Shown here piece by piece: positions 6,604-13,599 of a DNA stretch of 16,520 bases. Numbering within the stretch: position 1 is the stretch's first letter; the number at the start of each line of letters is the position of its first letter. The notes under the pieces were generated by a model that did no database searches, was not told where the DNA came from, and saw only the letters and a program-made list of their open reading frames with translations. The translations under genes and the position numbers were made by a program. Source of the DNA: Nocardioidaceae bacterium (lineage in GTDB: Bacteria; Actinomycetota; Actinomycetes; Propionibacteriales; Nocardioidaceae); assembly GCA_020438665.1 (NCBI GenBank), contig JAGQUE010000242.1:1-16520 (forward strand), written 5' to 3'.

Positions 6604-7923
6604 TCAGTTGTTCTCGAGCGCCTGTTGCACGAGGTCCAAGGCCTTCTCAGGAGGCAGCTGCTTCTGGATCACGCCGTAGATGCTGTCGTACATCGCGTTG
6701 GCGACCGGTTCCTCGACCTGAAGGTCCGGCTGGGCGGGAGGGCTCGGAAGCTTCTGAGCGACGTCGATGACGGACTGGAACACCGTGGACTCGGCCGGGA
6801 TGTCGGGATCGTAGGTGGTGACAGGCGGCTGCCCGTTGTCCACCAGGATCTGCTGTCCCTCGTCGCTGTAGTAGAAGTCGAGGAACTTCTTCACCGCCTC
6901 GAGCTTTGCGTCGTCCTCTCCCACCTTCGAGCTCACCGCGAACGGAGCGGACGGCACATTCATCACGATCTCCTGCTCACCGACACCGTCGCTGTAGGTC
7001 GGCCCCTCCCAGAAGCCGACGTCCTTCGCGATCGGGAAGTCTTGGAGGTAGGAGGACAACCAGACGCCACCGTCGAGGAAGGCGGCCTCACCGTTGGCGA
7101 AGGCATCGACCGCTTGCTGGAAGGTCTGGGTAGCGGTGTTGGAGGGGAACGCCCCGGCGTCGGCGAGCTGTTCGATGTGCTCGTAGAGACGCAGGAAATC
7201 GGGGTTGGAGTACTTTTCATCCCCGGAAAGGATCGCTTCGTACTTGTCCTGCCACCCGAAGCGGACGAGGTCGGTGAGGAATGCCCAGACGCTGAAGGAG
7301 GACTGGCTGGCGCCCTGGGAGATCGCCGTCACGCCGTTTTGGCTGAGCTTCTGCGATGCTGCCAGCAGGTCGTCGAAGGTCTTCGGCACGGCGATACCGT
7401 TCTCGTCCAGGATCGCCTTGTTGTAGAAGTAGCCGGTGATGAGGGCCTGGTACGGCAGACCGTACTGGACGTCTCCTTCCTGAAAGTTGGAGAGAGAGGT
7501 TTCGCTGAACCTGTCAGTCATGTCCAGCTCGTCCATGATGGGCGCCAGGTCCAGCAAATGCCCGTCCTGGTTCATCTGCTTGGCCGTGGAGTTGTAGACC
7601 CAGAACACGTCGGGAAGGGTGCCGCTCTGGGCCGCTACCGTGAGCTTCTGCAGGTGCTGGGCCTGCGGCTCTCCGCTGACGTCGATCTTGATGTCCGGGT
7701 TGGCGGTCTCGAACGCCTGGATGAGGTTCCACGTGGCCGGGTCTGACAGCTCGACGTTCTCGTTCTGCATCGACAACGAGATCGTCGTCTTGCCGTCCGA
7801 GCTCGTGTCCCCGCTCTCGCCGAAGCCGCCGGAGCAGCCGGCAAGAACGGCGGTCGCGACGGTCATGGCCGTCAACAGGGCCAGTGGCCTCGTCGCCGCG
7901 GCGCGATAGGTGATCAGTTTCAT
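6604..7923 (-). CDS. Extracellular sugar-binding lipoprotein, ABC transporter family 1
   Basis: The 439-residue protein has a lipoprotein signal peptide: Arg12, a hydrophobic stretch to about residue 28, and the lipobox LAGC with Cys30 as the lipidated residue. A Ser/Gly/Asp-rich linker leads into a periplasmic-binding-protein fold (ISLSMQNENV, GTLPDVFWVYNST, GLPYQALITGYFYNKAILDENG), typical of CUT1 oligosaccharide receptors. The start at 7923 was chosen over the longer frame to 7992 because CAGGAG sits 6 bases before it and the lipoprotein signal begins there. It heads the five-gene operon and is preceded by a leader of about 140 bases, a TTGACG/TACGGT promoter and LacI-type operators. Predicted ligand: a fructose-containing di- or oligosaccharide, from the GH32/GH172 neighbours. 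Confidence 0.95.
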   Translation of the reverse strand: MKLITYRAAATRPLALLTAMTVATAVLAGCSGGFGESGDTSSDGKTTISLSMQNENVELSDPATWNLIQAFETANPDIKIDVSGEPQAQHLQKLTVAAQSGTLPDVFWVYNSTAKQMNQDGHLLDLAPIMDELDMTDRFSETSLSNFQEGDVQYGLPYQALITGYFYNKAILDENGIAVPKTFDDLLAASQKLSQNGVTAISQGASQSSFSVWAFLTDLVRFGWQDKYEAILSGDEKYSNPDFLRLYEHIEQLADAGAFPSNTATQTFQQAVDAFANGEAAFLDGGVWLSSYLQDFPIAKDVGFWEGPTYSDGVGEQEIVMNVPSAPFAVSSKVGEDDAKLEAVKKFLDFYYSDEGQQILVDNGQPPVTTYDPDIPAESTVFQSVIDVAQKLPSPPAQPDLQVEEPVANAMYDSIYGVIQKQLPPEKALDLVQQALENN

Positions 7924-7993
7924 ACAGCACTCCTGTTGGGATGCGGAAGCGATCCTGCCCTCCCGGCCACTTCCCTGGCGTCCGGGCTCCATG

Positions 7994-8031
7994 CGTGAGG
8001 ATGGGACCGCCGCAGGGACTGCGGCCTCACG
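7994..8031 (-). other. Branched stem in the 5' leader of the binding-protein mRNA
   Basis: CGTGAGG (7994-8000) and CCTCACG (8025-8031) pair over 7 bp and enclose a second stem, CCGCA (8010-8014) with TGCGG (8020-8024). It lies within the predicted leader (about 8066 to 7924), about 70 bases before the start codon. It could stabilise the mRNA or be a minor attenuator. It does not resemble a riboswitch family I know. Confidence 0.4.
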
Positions 8032-8046
8032 ACATTGCGGTTAGCG

Positions 8047-8068
8047 AATCGTTTGCGCGAAACGTTTG
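8047..8068. promoter_or_regulatory. Tandem LacI-type operator (binding-protein/lacI intergenic)
   Basis: Two AAACGTTT-type dyads lie 13 bp apart centre to centre: AATCGTTT (8047-8054) and AAACGTTT (8060-8067). Bases 8050-8068, CGTTTGCGCGAAACGTTTG, recur identically at 12106-12124. Central-CG dyads of this form are the standard operator type of LacI-family repressors. The site covers the predicted transcription start of the importer operon, which predicts direct repression relieved by an imported sugar. Confidence 0.8.
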
Positions 8069-8072
8069 TGTT

Positions 8073-8102
8073 ACCGTAAGCGGTGGTCGTCGACCGCGTC
8101 AA
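8073..8102 (-). promoter_or_regulatory. Predicted promoter of the importer operon
   Basis: On the minus strand TTGACG (8102-8097) is followed after 18 bases by TACGGT (8078-8073), matching a primary-sigma promoter with a TANNNT -10. Transcription would begin near 8066, inside the operator at 8047-8068. The same TTGAC-N18-TANNNT plus operator order is found at 12133-12162. Confidence 0.6.
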
Positions 8103-8115
8103 GAGGGCTCTGGGA

Positions 8116-8123
8116 AAACGTTT
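8116..8123. promoter_or_regulatory. Single LacI-type half/dyad operator before lacI
   Basis: AAACGTTT at 8116-8123, within GGGAAAACGTTTCGATG, has the same core as the tandem operators, 56 bp from the nearest one and 34 bp before the lacI start. It fits autoregulation of lacI, or a second point for repressor looping. Confidence 0.6.
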
Positions 8124-8157
8124 CGATGATGCCCGGAGCGCCGGCTAGGAGGTAGGC

Positions 8158-9156
8158 ATGGCAACGATCGTCGACGTCGCACGAATCGCCGGGGTGTCGG
8201 TGTCCACCGTCTCGCACGTGGTGAACGGCACCCGCAACGTCAGCGACAAGACGCGTGAGCGCGTGCTGCAGGCGATTGCCCAGGCGAACTACCGCCAGGA
8301 CCGCGTTGCTCGCGCGCTGCGGCGCGCACGAACTGACACGCTGGGTTTGCTCTTGAGCGATGCTGGCAACGCAGTGCTGGACGAGATGGTGCTCGGCGTC
8401 GAGCAGGAGGCACGCAAGCACGGGATGACAGTCCTTGTTGCCCATGCAGAGGACGACCCTGACCTGGAGCTCGCGGCGGTCCAGACGTTCTGCAATCAGC
8501 GCGTCGACGGTCTGGTCATCACTCCGGTCGCTCGCTCTCGTCCCGAGGTCGCCGAGCTGCTGGCAGAGACCCACACGCCCTTCGTCGTCATCGACCGCCC
8601 TTCGCCGCTCGCGGTCGACCAGGTGAGCGTGGAGAATGTCGAGCCGATGAAGACCATGGTCCGGCACCTCAGGGAACTCGGCCACAGCAGGATCGGCTTT
8701 GTCAGTAGAGGGGCCCTGGTCAGTAGCCTCGAGGAGCGTTTCGACGGGTACGTCGCCGGCATGGAGGAGGTCGGCCTGGACGTCGAGCCTCACTTCGTGG
8801 TTCGCCAGGAGTCACCGGCCTCGACCCGCCGGGCCGTCGCCCACCTGTTGGGCGGGTCAGATCGCCCGACAGCCGTGCTGGCCGCCAATCAGATGGCGGC
8901 GGCGCATGTGCTCGAGGCGTGCCAGCAGCTACAGCTCGACGTACCCCGCCACCTGTCCATAGCCATGTTCGACACCTTCCCGTTCGCCGAGATCTTCAAG
9001 CCGCAGATCACCTCGGTCGCGCAGCCGACCATGAAGATCGGGCGCGAGGGGGTCAAGCTCGTCCGACGCCGCATCAACAAGCCTGACTCCGCGCCTCGAT
9101 CGCTACGGCTGAAGCCCACAGTGGTCTACCGGTCTTCCACTGCGCCGTGGCCGTGA
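8158..9156 (+). CDS. LacI-family transcriptional regulator of the fructoside locus
   Basis: The 332-residue protein has the N-terminal LacI helix-turn-helix (ATIVDVARIAGVSVSTVSHVVNG, about residues 2-24), and the hinge helix RVARALRR with Leu54, which in this family wedges into the central CG of the operator. A sugar-binding core follows (LGLLLSD, GLVITPV, VVIDRP, RIGFVSR, TAVLAANQ). AGGAGG at 8147-8152 lies 5 bases before the ATG. It is divergent from the importer operon and sits at the centre of the cluster. The AAACGTTT dyads at 8047-8068, 8116-8123 and 12103-12123 are its probable targets, so it likely represses importer and hydrolases in the absence of the sugar. The gene ends in a 10-bp hairpin that includes the stop codon. 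Confidence 0.95.
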   Translation: MATIVDVARIAGVSVSTVSHVVNGTRNVSDKTRERVLQAIAQANYRQDRVARALRRARTDTLGLLLSDAGNAVLDEMVLGVEQEARKHGMTVLVAHAEDDPDLELAAVQTFCNQRVDGLVITPVARSRPEVAELLAETHTPFVVIDRPSPLAVDQVSVENVEPMKTMVRHLRELGHSRIGFVSRGALVSSLEERFDGYVAGMEEVGLDVEPHFVVRQESPASTRRAVAHLLGGSDRPTAVLAANQMAAAHVLEACQQLQLDVPRHLSIAMFDTFPFAEIFKPQITSVAQPTMKIGREGVKLVRRRINKPDSAPRSLRLKPTVVYRSSTAPWP

Positions 9157-9176
9157 GCGCGACAGCGTCGCGCTCA
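9154..9176. terminator. Bidirectional terminator between lacI and GH32
   Basis: TGAGCGCGAC (9154-9163) and GTCGCGCTCA (9167-9176) are perfectly complementary over 10 bp with a 3-base AGC loop. The stem starts with the lacI stop codon TGA. The GH32 gene on the other strand ends at 9194, so a single 23-bp element serves two convergent units. A U-tract is lacking, as often in actinomycetes. Confidence 0.7.
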
Positions 9177-9193
9177 GGTCGAGCACGAGTTGC

Positions 9194-10648
9194 TCATGCG
9201 AGTGAGCCGTAACGGGCGGCTCGGAAAGTGGCGGAACCGTTAGCTCCGTACAAGGCGAACTCCCCGCCGTCGAGGTCGTAGCCACGGGTGGTGAGGGCGA
9301 CGTCGTTGAGGTAGGTGACGATGGCGGAGCCGTCCACGACGATGCGTACGGTGAGCTTGCCGTCGGCCGGCAGGAGCGGGCGTTCGAGCTCGTGATCGGG
9401 AGCGCTGACGTAGCTGCGGTCGCTGTCCTGGTCGAACGGGACGTCGATGCGGTGCGGACGCCGGTCGAACACCACTCGGCCTCTGTCCACCTCGATCCGA
9501 AGCAGGTAGGCGGCGTCGAAGTTGGGGCCGGCGTGGATTGCGACCCCGAACTCCTCGGCCGTGGCATCGAGGTCGACGGTGACCTCGAACATCGATAGGT
9601 CGGTAGTAGCGCCTGCGCTGGCCCAGCCGAACGCGCCGCCGACAAGCCGAGCGATGTCGCCGTCCACCTTCCAGTCGCCGAGCTGGGGACGGACCTGCGC
9701 TGGTGACGCGCCGAACCTCTCCAGGAAGCCGGGAAGCGGGTGCGCACCGAGCGTGCCGTCGGTGCGGCCACGGAGCTCTTGGGCGACCAGGTCGCCACCC
9801 CACTGCCGGTGTCCGGTGTCGGCGTCTTGGGACCGGGTCGCCAGCCAGCCGACGAGGACGCGTCGCTCGGCGTCGCCGATCGTGTTCATCGCGTAGACGT
9901 CGTTGGTCTCGAGCGCGTCGTGGGTCGGACGCACGAACGTCCCGTCCGGGCCGATGATCCGGTGTCGTGTCTGGAACCGGTCGGAGTAAGTGGAGTACAC
10001 CAGGTAGCGGTGACCCTGGAGCTCGAACACTTCGACGCACTCCGGCGCCTGGGTGATGCCCGGGTTCAGGAACGGCTCGCGGACCTTCCAATTGACCAGG
10101 TCCGTCGACGTGGCCTGGCCGACGACGCCACGGCGGTCGAAGGGGCCCTCCGGGACGCGGGCGCACAGCAGCATTCGCCACAGCTCCCCGTCCCGATATA
10201 CGTAGGGGTCGCGCCAGTCGTGGCGCTCGTACCAGGTGGGGTCGGCCTCGAGCACGAAGACCTCGTCTTTGGTCCAGACGTCAAGGTCCTTGCTCGTCGC
10301 CCGGAGCACCACCTGCTCGGCGTCCCCGTGCCGGCTGCGAGCAGGGTTGATGCCGCAGTAGAAGGCGACATACGTGCCGTCGTCGCCGCGCACGACTGAC
10401 CCGGCACCGGCCAGCAGGTCTGGCTCCTTGTCGTTGCCGCGGCGGATCGCAAGCGGGTGCTCGCGAAAGCTGAGGAAGTCCTGGGTAGAGATATGCGCCC
10501 AGTCCAACCCCTTCAGGATGCCGGGTCCGCCCAGGTCGTGCTTGCTGAGGAAGGTGTAGAAGAGGTGAAAGGTGCCGTCCACCTCGATGGGCATGACGTC
10601 GCCGAACCAACCGTCGTGCGGACGGTACAGCTGGGTTTCTTGTGGCAT
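9194..10648 (-). CDS. GH32-family glycoside hydrolase with atypical nucleophile motif
   Basis: The 484-residue protein has the GH32 layout: an N-terminal five-bladed propeller and a C-terminal beta-sandwich (about 340-484). The nucleophile block, usually W-M-N-D-P-N-G, reads WFGDVMP (Trp14, Asp17), so the aspartate is kept but the Asn and the Pro-Asn-Gly that shape the -1 subsite are replaced. The transition-state-stabilising RDP (146-148) and the acid/base region PECVEVFEL (Glu203) are present. This points to an active beta-fructofuranosidase-type enzyme with shifted specificity. There is no signal peptide, so it is cytoplasmic. AGGA lies 6 bases before the ATG. It follows the broken GH172 gene by 59 bp and shares its promoter. 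Confidence 0.88.
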   Translation of the reverse strand: MPQETQLYRPHDGWFGDVMPIEVDGTFHLFYTFLSKHDLGGPGILKGLDWAHISTQDFLSFREHPLAIRRGNDKEPDLLAGAGSVVRGDDGTYVAFYCGINPARSRHGDAEQVVLRATSKDLDVWTKDEVFVLEADPTWYERHDWRDPYVYRDGELWRMLLCARVPEGPFDRRGVVGQATSTDLVNWKVREPFLNPGITQAPECVEVFELQGHRYLVYSTYSDRFQTRHRIIGPDGTFVRPTHDALETNDVYAMNTIGDAERRVLVGWLATRSQDADTGHRQWGGDLVAQELRGRTDGTLGAHPLPGFLERFGASPAQVRPQLGDWKVDGDIARLVGGAFGWASAGATTDLSMFEVTVDLDATAEEFGVAIHAGPNFDAAYLLRIEVDRGRVVFDRRPHRIDVPFDQDSDRSYVSAPDHELERPLLPADGKLTVRIVVDGSAIVTYLNDVALTTRGYDLDGGEFALYGANGSATFRAARYGSLA

Positions 10649-10707
10649 CTGCGTTCCTTTGGCTGGGGATGTTCTCTGGGCATCGTGCTTGAGCGTCGCG
10701 AGCCGGT

Positions 10708-11820
10708 TCAGTGGAACCGACGCCGCAGGTCTTGGGCGTGGGCCCGGTTGCCCTCTTCTTGCTGCGCCGCGCGCGCCGTGGCCTCGTCGATGCGCCGGGC
10801 ATAGCTCTCCTCGTGACGTCCCAACCGTGCTGCCCTCGCGGCCCGCTGCGCCTCGACCTCGTCAGCCAGGGATGCCGGCGCGCCGGATGCCCGGACCGGC
10901 GCGGAGATCTGGGGCCGCAGCGGGAGTCGCTCACCGACGGGAGCGATCGTGAGCGCGGCGGGGGCCCCGACCTGATACCAGTAGGCGGTTGATGCCCAGT
11001 CGTCGGAGAGGTGGTTCGGGTGGCCGTGCTCGATGGTGACGCGGATCCGCTGAGCGAAGCGAATGGGGTCGACCACGTGGAACCGATAGCTCACCGCGTA
11101 GCCCGGGACGTCACCCTCGTGAACGATGGCACCGTGGTAGGCGTACGCCTGCCGTTGCATGCCCCAGGCGTGGTTGAAGTAGTCCTCGGTGCCGGTGCCG
11201 TGCAGGCTGGGCGGCCAGGTGTCGTCGTCGATGAAGATCATCTCGTCGCCCTCCCCCCACCAGCTCCCCTGCCGGTGCGTCACCGAGAGGTTGCACCCGA
11301 CGTAGTGCCCCTGGCCCGCGACGTCGAGGATGGTGTGGTTCCCCTCGTCCGAGAGATGAGCGACGTTGGTCTCGGGACTGTTCACCTGGAGGTCGGGTCC
11401 CCATCCGGAGTCGGGAGCAGACCTCCTCCACGACGCGTGGAGGTAGCCGATGTCGTCGGGGATGGGCTCTCGCAATAGCTCGTAGTCGACGTGGAAGTAC
11501 TGCGCGTAGGGCAAATCGTTCTCGTTGAGGACCTCGATGCGGAGCCGCTCACGGAAGGGCATCGGCAGGTAGGAGTTGAGCGAGGCGCTGCCGCCGAAGC
11601 GGAGCGCTTCCTCGGGTTTGGCCGTCACGGTGAAGAAGGCGGACTCGTAGTTCGCGGGCATCGAGTTGCCGACCCCGAAGAAGTCGCCGAGCGGGACGAG
11701 GACCGAGGGCGCCGGGGCGTCGTCGTAGGTGACGCGCAGCACGACCTTGCGGTAGTAGTCCGGGTCGGCTTCCTCCCAGGTGATGCCGAGGGCGTTGGCG
11801 ATCTCGTTGACCGGAGCCAC
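10708..11820 (-). CDS. C-terminal GH172 fragment (370 aa) after the in-frame TGA
   Basis: Starting at GTG 11820, 12 bases past the upstream stop and after a weak GAGAG, this frame contains most of the GH172 jelly-roll, including PVNEIANALGITWEE, HVDYELLREPIPDDIGYLHA, WGPDLQVNSPETN, GHYVGCNLSVTHR, GEGDEMIFID (Glu190 of the fragment), HGTGTEDYFNHAW (Glu212) and RVTIEHGHPNHLSDDW. The C-terminus is a long Arg/Ala/Glu-rich helix (about 320-370). If translation reinitiates, the two fragments could assemble as a split enzyme; otherwise this is non-functional. Confidence 0.6.
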   Translation of the reverse strand: MAPVNEIANALGITWEEADPDYYRKVVLRVTYDDAPAPSVLVPLGDFFGVGNSMPANYESAFFTVTAKPEEALRFGGSASLNSYLPMPFRERLRIEVLNENDLPYAQYFHVDYELLREPIPDDIGYLHASWRRSAPDSGWGPDLQVNSPETNVAHLSDEGNHTILDVAGQGHYVGCNLSVTHRQGSWWGEGDEMIFIDDDTWPPSLHGTGTEDYFNHAWGMQRQAYAYHGAIVHEGDVPGYAVSYRFHVVDPIRFAQRIRVTIEHGHPNHLSDDWASTAYWYQVGAPAALTIAPVGERLPLRPQISAPVRASGAPASLADEVEAQRAARAARLGRHEESYARRIDEATARAAQQEEGNRAHAQDLRRRFH

Positions 11821-11832
11821 GCCCGCTGACTC

Positions 11833-12054
11833 TCAGGGATCGACCAGCGCTGGTCCGAGTGTCCGCCGACAGAACTGGGTCATCCACAGGTGGGTCACGA
11901 CTCCGGGGCCTTCGAGGTCTGCCAGCACCCGCGTCTCGCTAGGACCGATCACCCAGTAGTCCTGGTTGCGGCCTCGTTGGTCCCAACTCGAGACCCGTCC
12001 CGACCGGCGGTCGCGGACGCGGCAGAGGCTCAGGTATCCGTCGTCGAGTGCCAT
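11833..12054 (-). CDS. N-terminal fragment of GH172 (73 aa), upstream of the in-frame TGA
   Basis: This frame holds the first beta strands of the GH172 fold: YLSLCRVRDRRSGRVSSWDQ, RGRNQDYWVIG and LADLEGPGVVTHLWMTQ, ending in GPALVDP. All three blocks have counterparts in the intact paralogue. It carries the ribosome binding site and lies under the LacI-type operator and promoter, so it is the part certain to be translated. On its own it lacks the glutamates predicted to catalyse. Confidence 0.6.
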   Translation of the reverse strand: MALDDGYLSLCRVRDRRSGRVSSWDQRGRNQDYWVIGPSETRVLADLEGPGVVTHLWMTQFCRRTLGPALVDP

Positions 12055-12100
12055 GAGGCCGGCTCCCTTATCCCTTAGGCCGCTGATTCCAGTCATGCTG

Positions 12101-12124
12101 GGAAACGTTTGCGCGAAACGTTTG
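12101..12124. promoter_or_regulatory. Tandem LacI-type operator between the divergent GH172 genes
   Basis: AAACGTTT occurs at 12103-12110 and 12116-12123, 13 bp centre to centre, and bases 12106-12124 are identical to 8050-8068 beside lacI. It directly follows the predicted start of the minus-strand GH172 transcript and lies about 100 bp before the plus-strand GH172 start. One site could therefore control both hydrolase units together with the importer. Confidence 0.8.
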
Positions 12125-12132
12125 CGTCTGTC

Positions 12133-12162
12133 ACGCTATTGACCGGCCCTTTCGCATGTCAA
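12133..12162 (-). promoter_or_regulatory. Predicted promoter of the minus-strand GH172/GH32 unit
   Basis: On the minus strand a consensus TTGACA (12162-12157) is followed after 18 bases by TAGCGT (12138-12133). The predicted start near 12126 lies just before the tandem operator, leaving a leader of about 70 bases to the ATG at 12054. No equally clear promoter was found for the opposite GH172 gene. Confidence 0.6.
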
Positions 12163-12222
12163 GGGGTCATAGGACCGCGCAAGAACCCAACCCGCAGACC
12201 GTGCCCGAGGAGGGACGCCGCC

Positions 12223-13599
12223 GTGAGCGAACTGGACGCCGGAGTCCTCGGTGATGTCGTCCGGCTGCGTCGGGGACGTCGTACCGGACGACTCTCGAGC
12301 TGGGACCAGTCCGGACGCAATCAGGACTGCTGGATGGTAGGCGCTGGGGACGAGGTTACGCTCGCCGACCTCGAGGGCCCGGGCCGGCTCACGCACATCT
12401 GGATGACCCAGGCGTCCAAGGTCGTGCTCGGCCCCTCGATGGTGAAGCCAGACCTGGCCGGGGTGGGCAACCTCGGCGTCGAACCGGTCATGGGCATCCA
12501 CTGGGAGCTGATGGACCCGGACTTCTATCGCAAGATTCTCCTGAAGATCTACTGGGACGACCAACCGACGCCCAGTGTCCTCGCGCCGATCGGGGACTTC
12601 TTCGGCCTGATGAACTCACTCACCGGGAACCTCGAGTCCCTGCCCCTCTCTGTCGTGGCCGAAGACACCCAGGTGCATCGTTTCGGAGGGGCCGCCGCCC
12701 TGAGCAGCTTCTTCCAGATGCCGTTCAACCGACGAGCTCGTGTGGTCCTCGAGAACCAGTCCGACCGCCCGTACGTGCAGTACTTCTACATCGACTACGA
12801 GCTGCATGACCGACCGTTCCCCGAGGACGTCGCCTACTTCCACGCCCATTGGCGCCGGTCCGCGCCTACGCCCGGCTGGGCGCCCCACCTCCAGGTCAAC
12901 AGTCCCGAAACCAACGTCCCGAACCTCACGGGCGACGGGAACTACGTGGTACTGGACGTCGAGGGCGAGGGTCACTATGTCGGCTGCGTACTCGCCGTCG
13001 TGCATCATCAGGGCACCTATCCAGGCGAGGGCGACGACATGATCTTCGTCGACGGCGAGACCTGGCCTCCGAGGTATCACGGCACCGGCCTGGAGGACTA
13101 CTTCGGTCACGCCTGGCAGATGCAGCACCGTCAGGGCTGGCACGGCGGATCCATCGTTCACTCGGACGACGTTCCGGGCTTCCAGCACAGCTACCGCTTC
13201 CACCTCACAGATCCGATCCGCTTCTCACAGTCGGTCCGCGTCACGATCGAGCACGGCCACGCCAACCACCTCGCAGACGACTGGTCCTCGGTTGCCTACT
13301 GGTACCAGGCCCTTCCGTCACCGGCCCTGACCATCGCCGACCTGCCCGACCGACTGCCTCCACGGCCGACGCTGGCTGCTCCCCACTACCAGGCTCCGGA
13401 CACCGAGGCGCTGCGCAGGGCCACTCGTGCGCGGGACAAGCGGATGGCGACCTACCTGCAGAACAGAGAAGACCTCATCCGTCAGCGCGTCGCGGACACT
13501 CGCAACTGGGAGCTCGCGAACCGCGACCAGGCCCAACGACAGCGCAGCATGCTCCCCATCGTCGAGGCCAAGCAAAGCCCGGAGGCAACGGCACCGTGA
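12223..13599 (+). CDS. DUF2961/GH172 glycoside hydrolase, intact (predicted alpha-D-fructofuranosidase/DFA-type)
   Basis: The 458-residue cytoplasmic protein is a full-length DUF2961 member. Conserved blocks are SSWDQSGRNQDCW, ADLEGPGRLTHIWMTQ, PIGDFFGLMNSL, YIDYELHDRPFPEDVAYFHA, LQVNSPETN, EGHYVGCVLAVVHHQG, GEGDDMIFVDGE and HGTGLEDYFGHAW. In the founding GH172 enzyme (Bifidobacterium dentium difructose dianhydride I synthase/hydrolase) two glutamates in the last two blocks act as nucleophile and acid/base; here these are Glu269 and Glu291. Other GH172 members cleave alpha-D-arabinofuranosides. AGGAGG at 12208-12213 lies 9 bases before the GTG start, and the longer frame from 12109 begins inside the operator. 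A GTGA overlap couples it to the aldo-keto reductase. Confidence 0.9.
   Translation: MSELDAGVLGDVVRLRRGRRTGRLSSWDQSGRNQDCWMVGAGDEVTLADLEGPGRLTHIWMTQASKVVLGPSMVKPDLAGVGNLGVEPVMGIHWELMDPDFYRKILLKIYWDDQPTPSVLAPIGDFFGLMNSLTGNLESLPLSVVAEDTQVHRFGGAAALSSFFQMPFNRRARVVLENQSDRPYVQYFYIDYELHDRPFPEDVAYFHAHWRRSAPTPGWAPHLQVNSPETNVPNLTGDGNYVVLDVEGEGHYVGCVLAVVHHQGTYPGEGDDMIFVDGETWPPRYHGTGLEDYFGHAWQMQHRQGWHGGSIVHSDDVPGFQHSYRFHLTDPIRFSQSVRVTIEHGHANHLADDWSSVAYWYQALPSPALTIADLPDRLPPRPTLAAPHYQAPDTEALRRATRARDKRMATYLQNREDLIRQRVADTRNWELANRDQAQRQRSMLPIVEAKQSPEATAP

Larger units (their letters stand above)
10708..12054 (-). pseudogene. DUF2961/GH172 gene interrupted by an in-frame TGA
   Basis: Read from ATG 12054 the frame encodes 73 residues and stops at TGA 11835-11833. 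The same frame then continues without shift to the stop at 10708, restarting at GTG 11820 (370 residues). Together the parts align end to end with the intact paralogue at 12223-13599: SSWDQRGRNQD before the stop, DPDYYRKVVLRVTYDD and PLGDFFGVGNS after it. A single base change (for instance CGA to TGA, giving DPRESAGV) would explain it. Both putative catalytic glutamates survive (GEGDEM and HGTGTEDYF; codons 268 and 290 counted through the stop). The start at 12054 has GGGAG 8 bases upstream, while the ATG at 12096 lacks one. Alternatives are reinitiation giving two chains, or sequencing error. Confidence 0.75.

Noticed and set aside
11790..11835. Selenocysteine at the in-frame TGA
   Set aside because: No convincing SECIS-like hairpin just downstream, and the paralogue has no cysteine at the aligned position.
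12055..12096. Upstream ATG at 12096 as the start of the minus-strand GH172
   Set aside because: No ribosome binding site; the start would lie 5 bp from the operator. ATG 12054 has GGGAG at good spacing and begins at the conserved region.
12109..12222. ATG-less upstream extension of the plus-strand GH172 (frame from 12109)
   Set aside because: It begins inside the operator and adds residues with no counterpart in the paralogue; GTG 12223 has AGGAGG 9 bases upstream.
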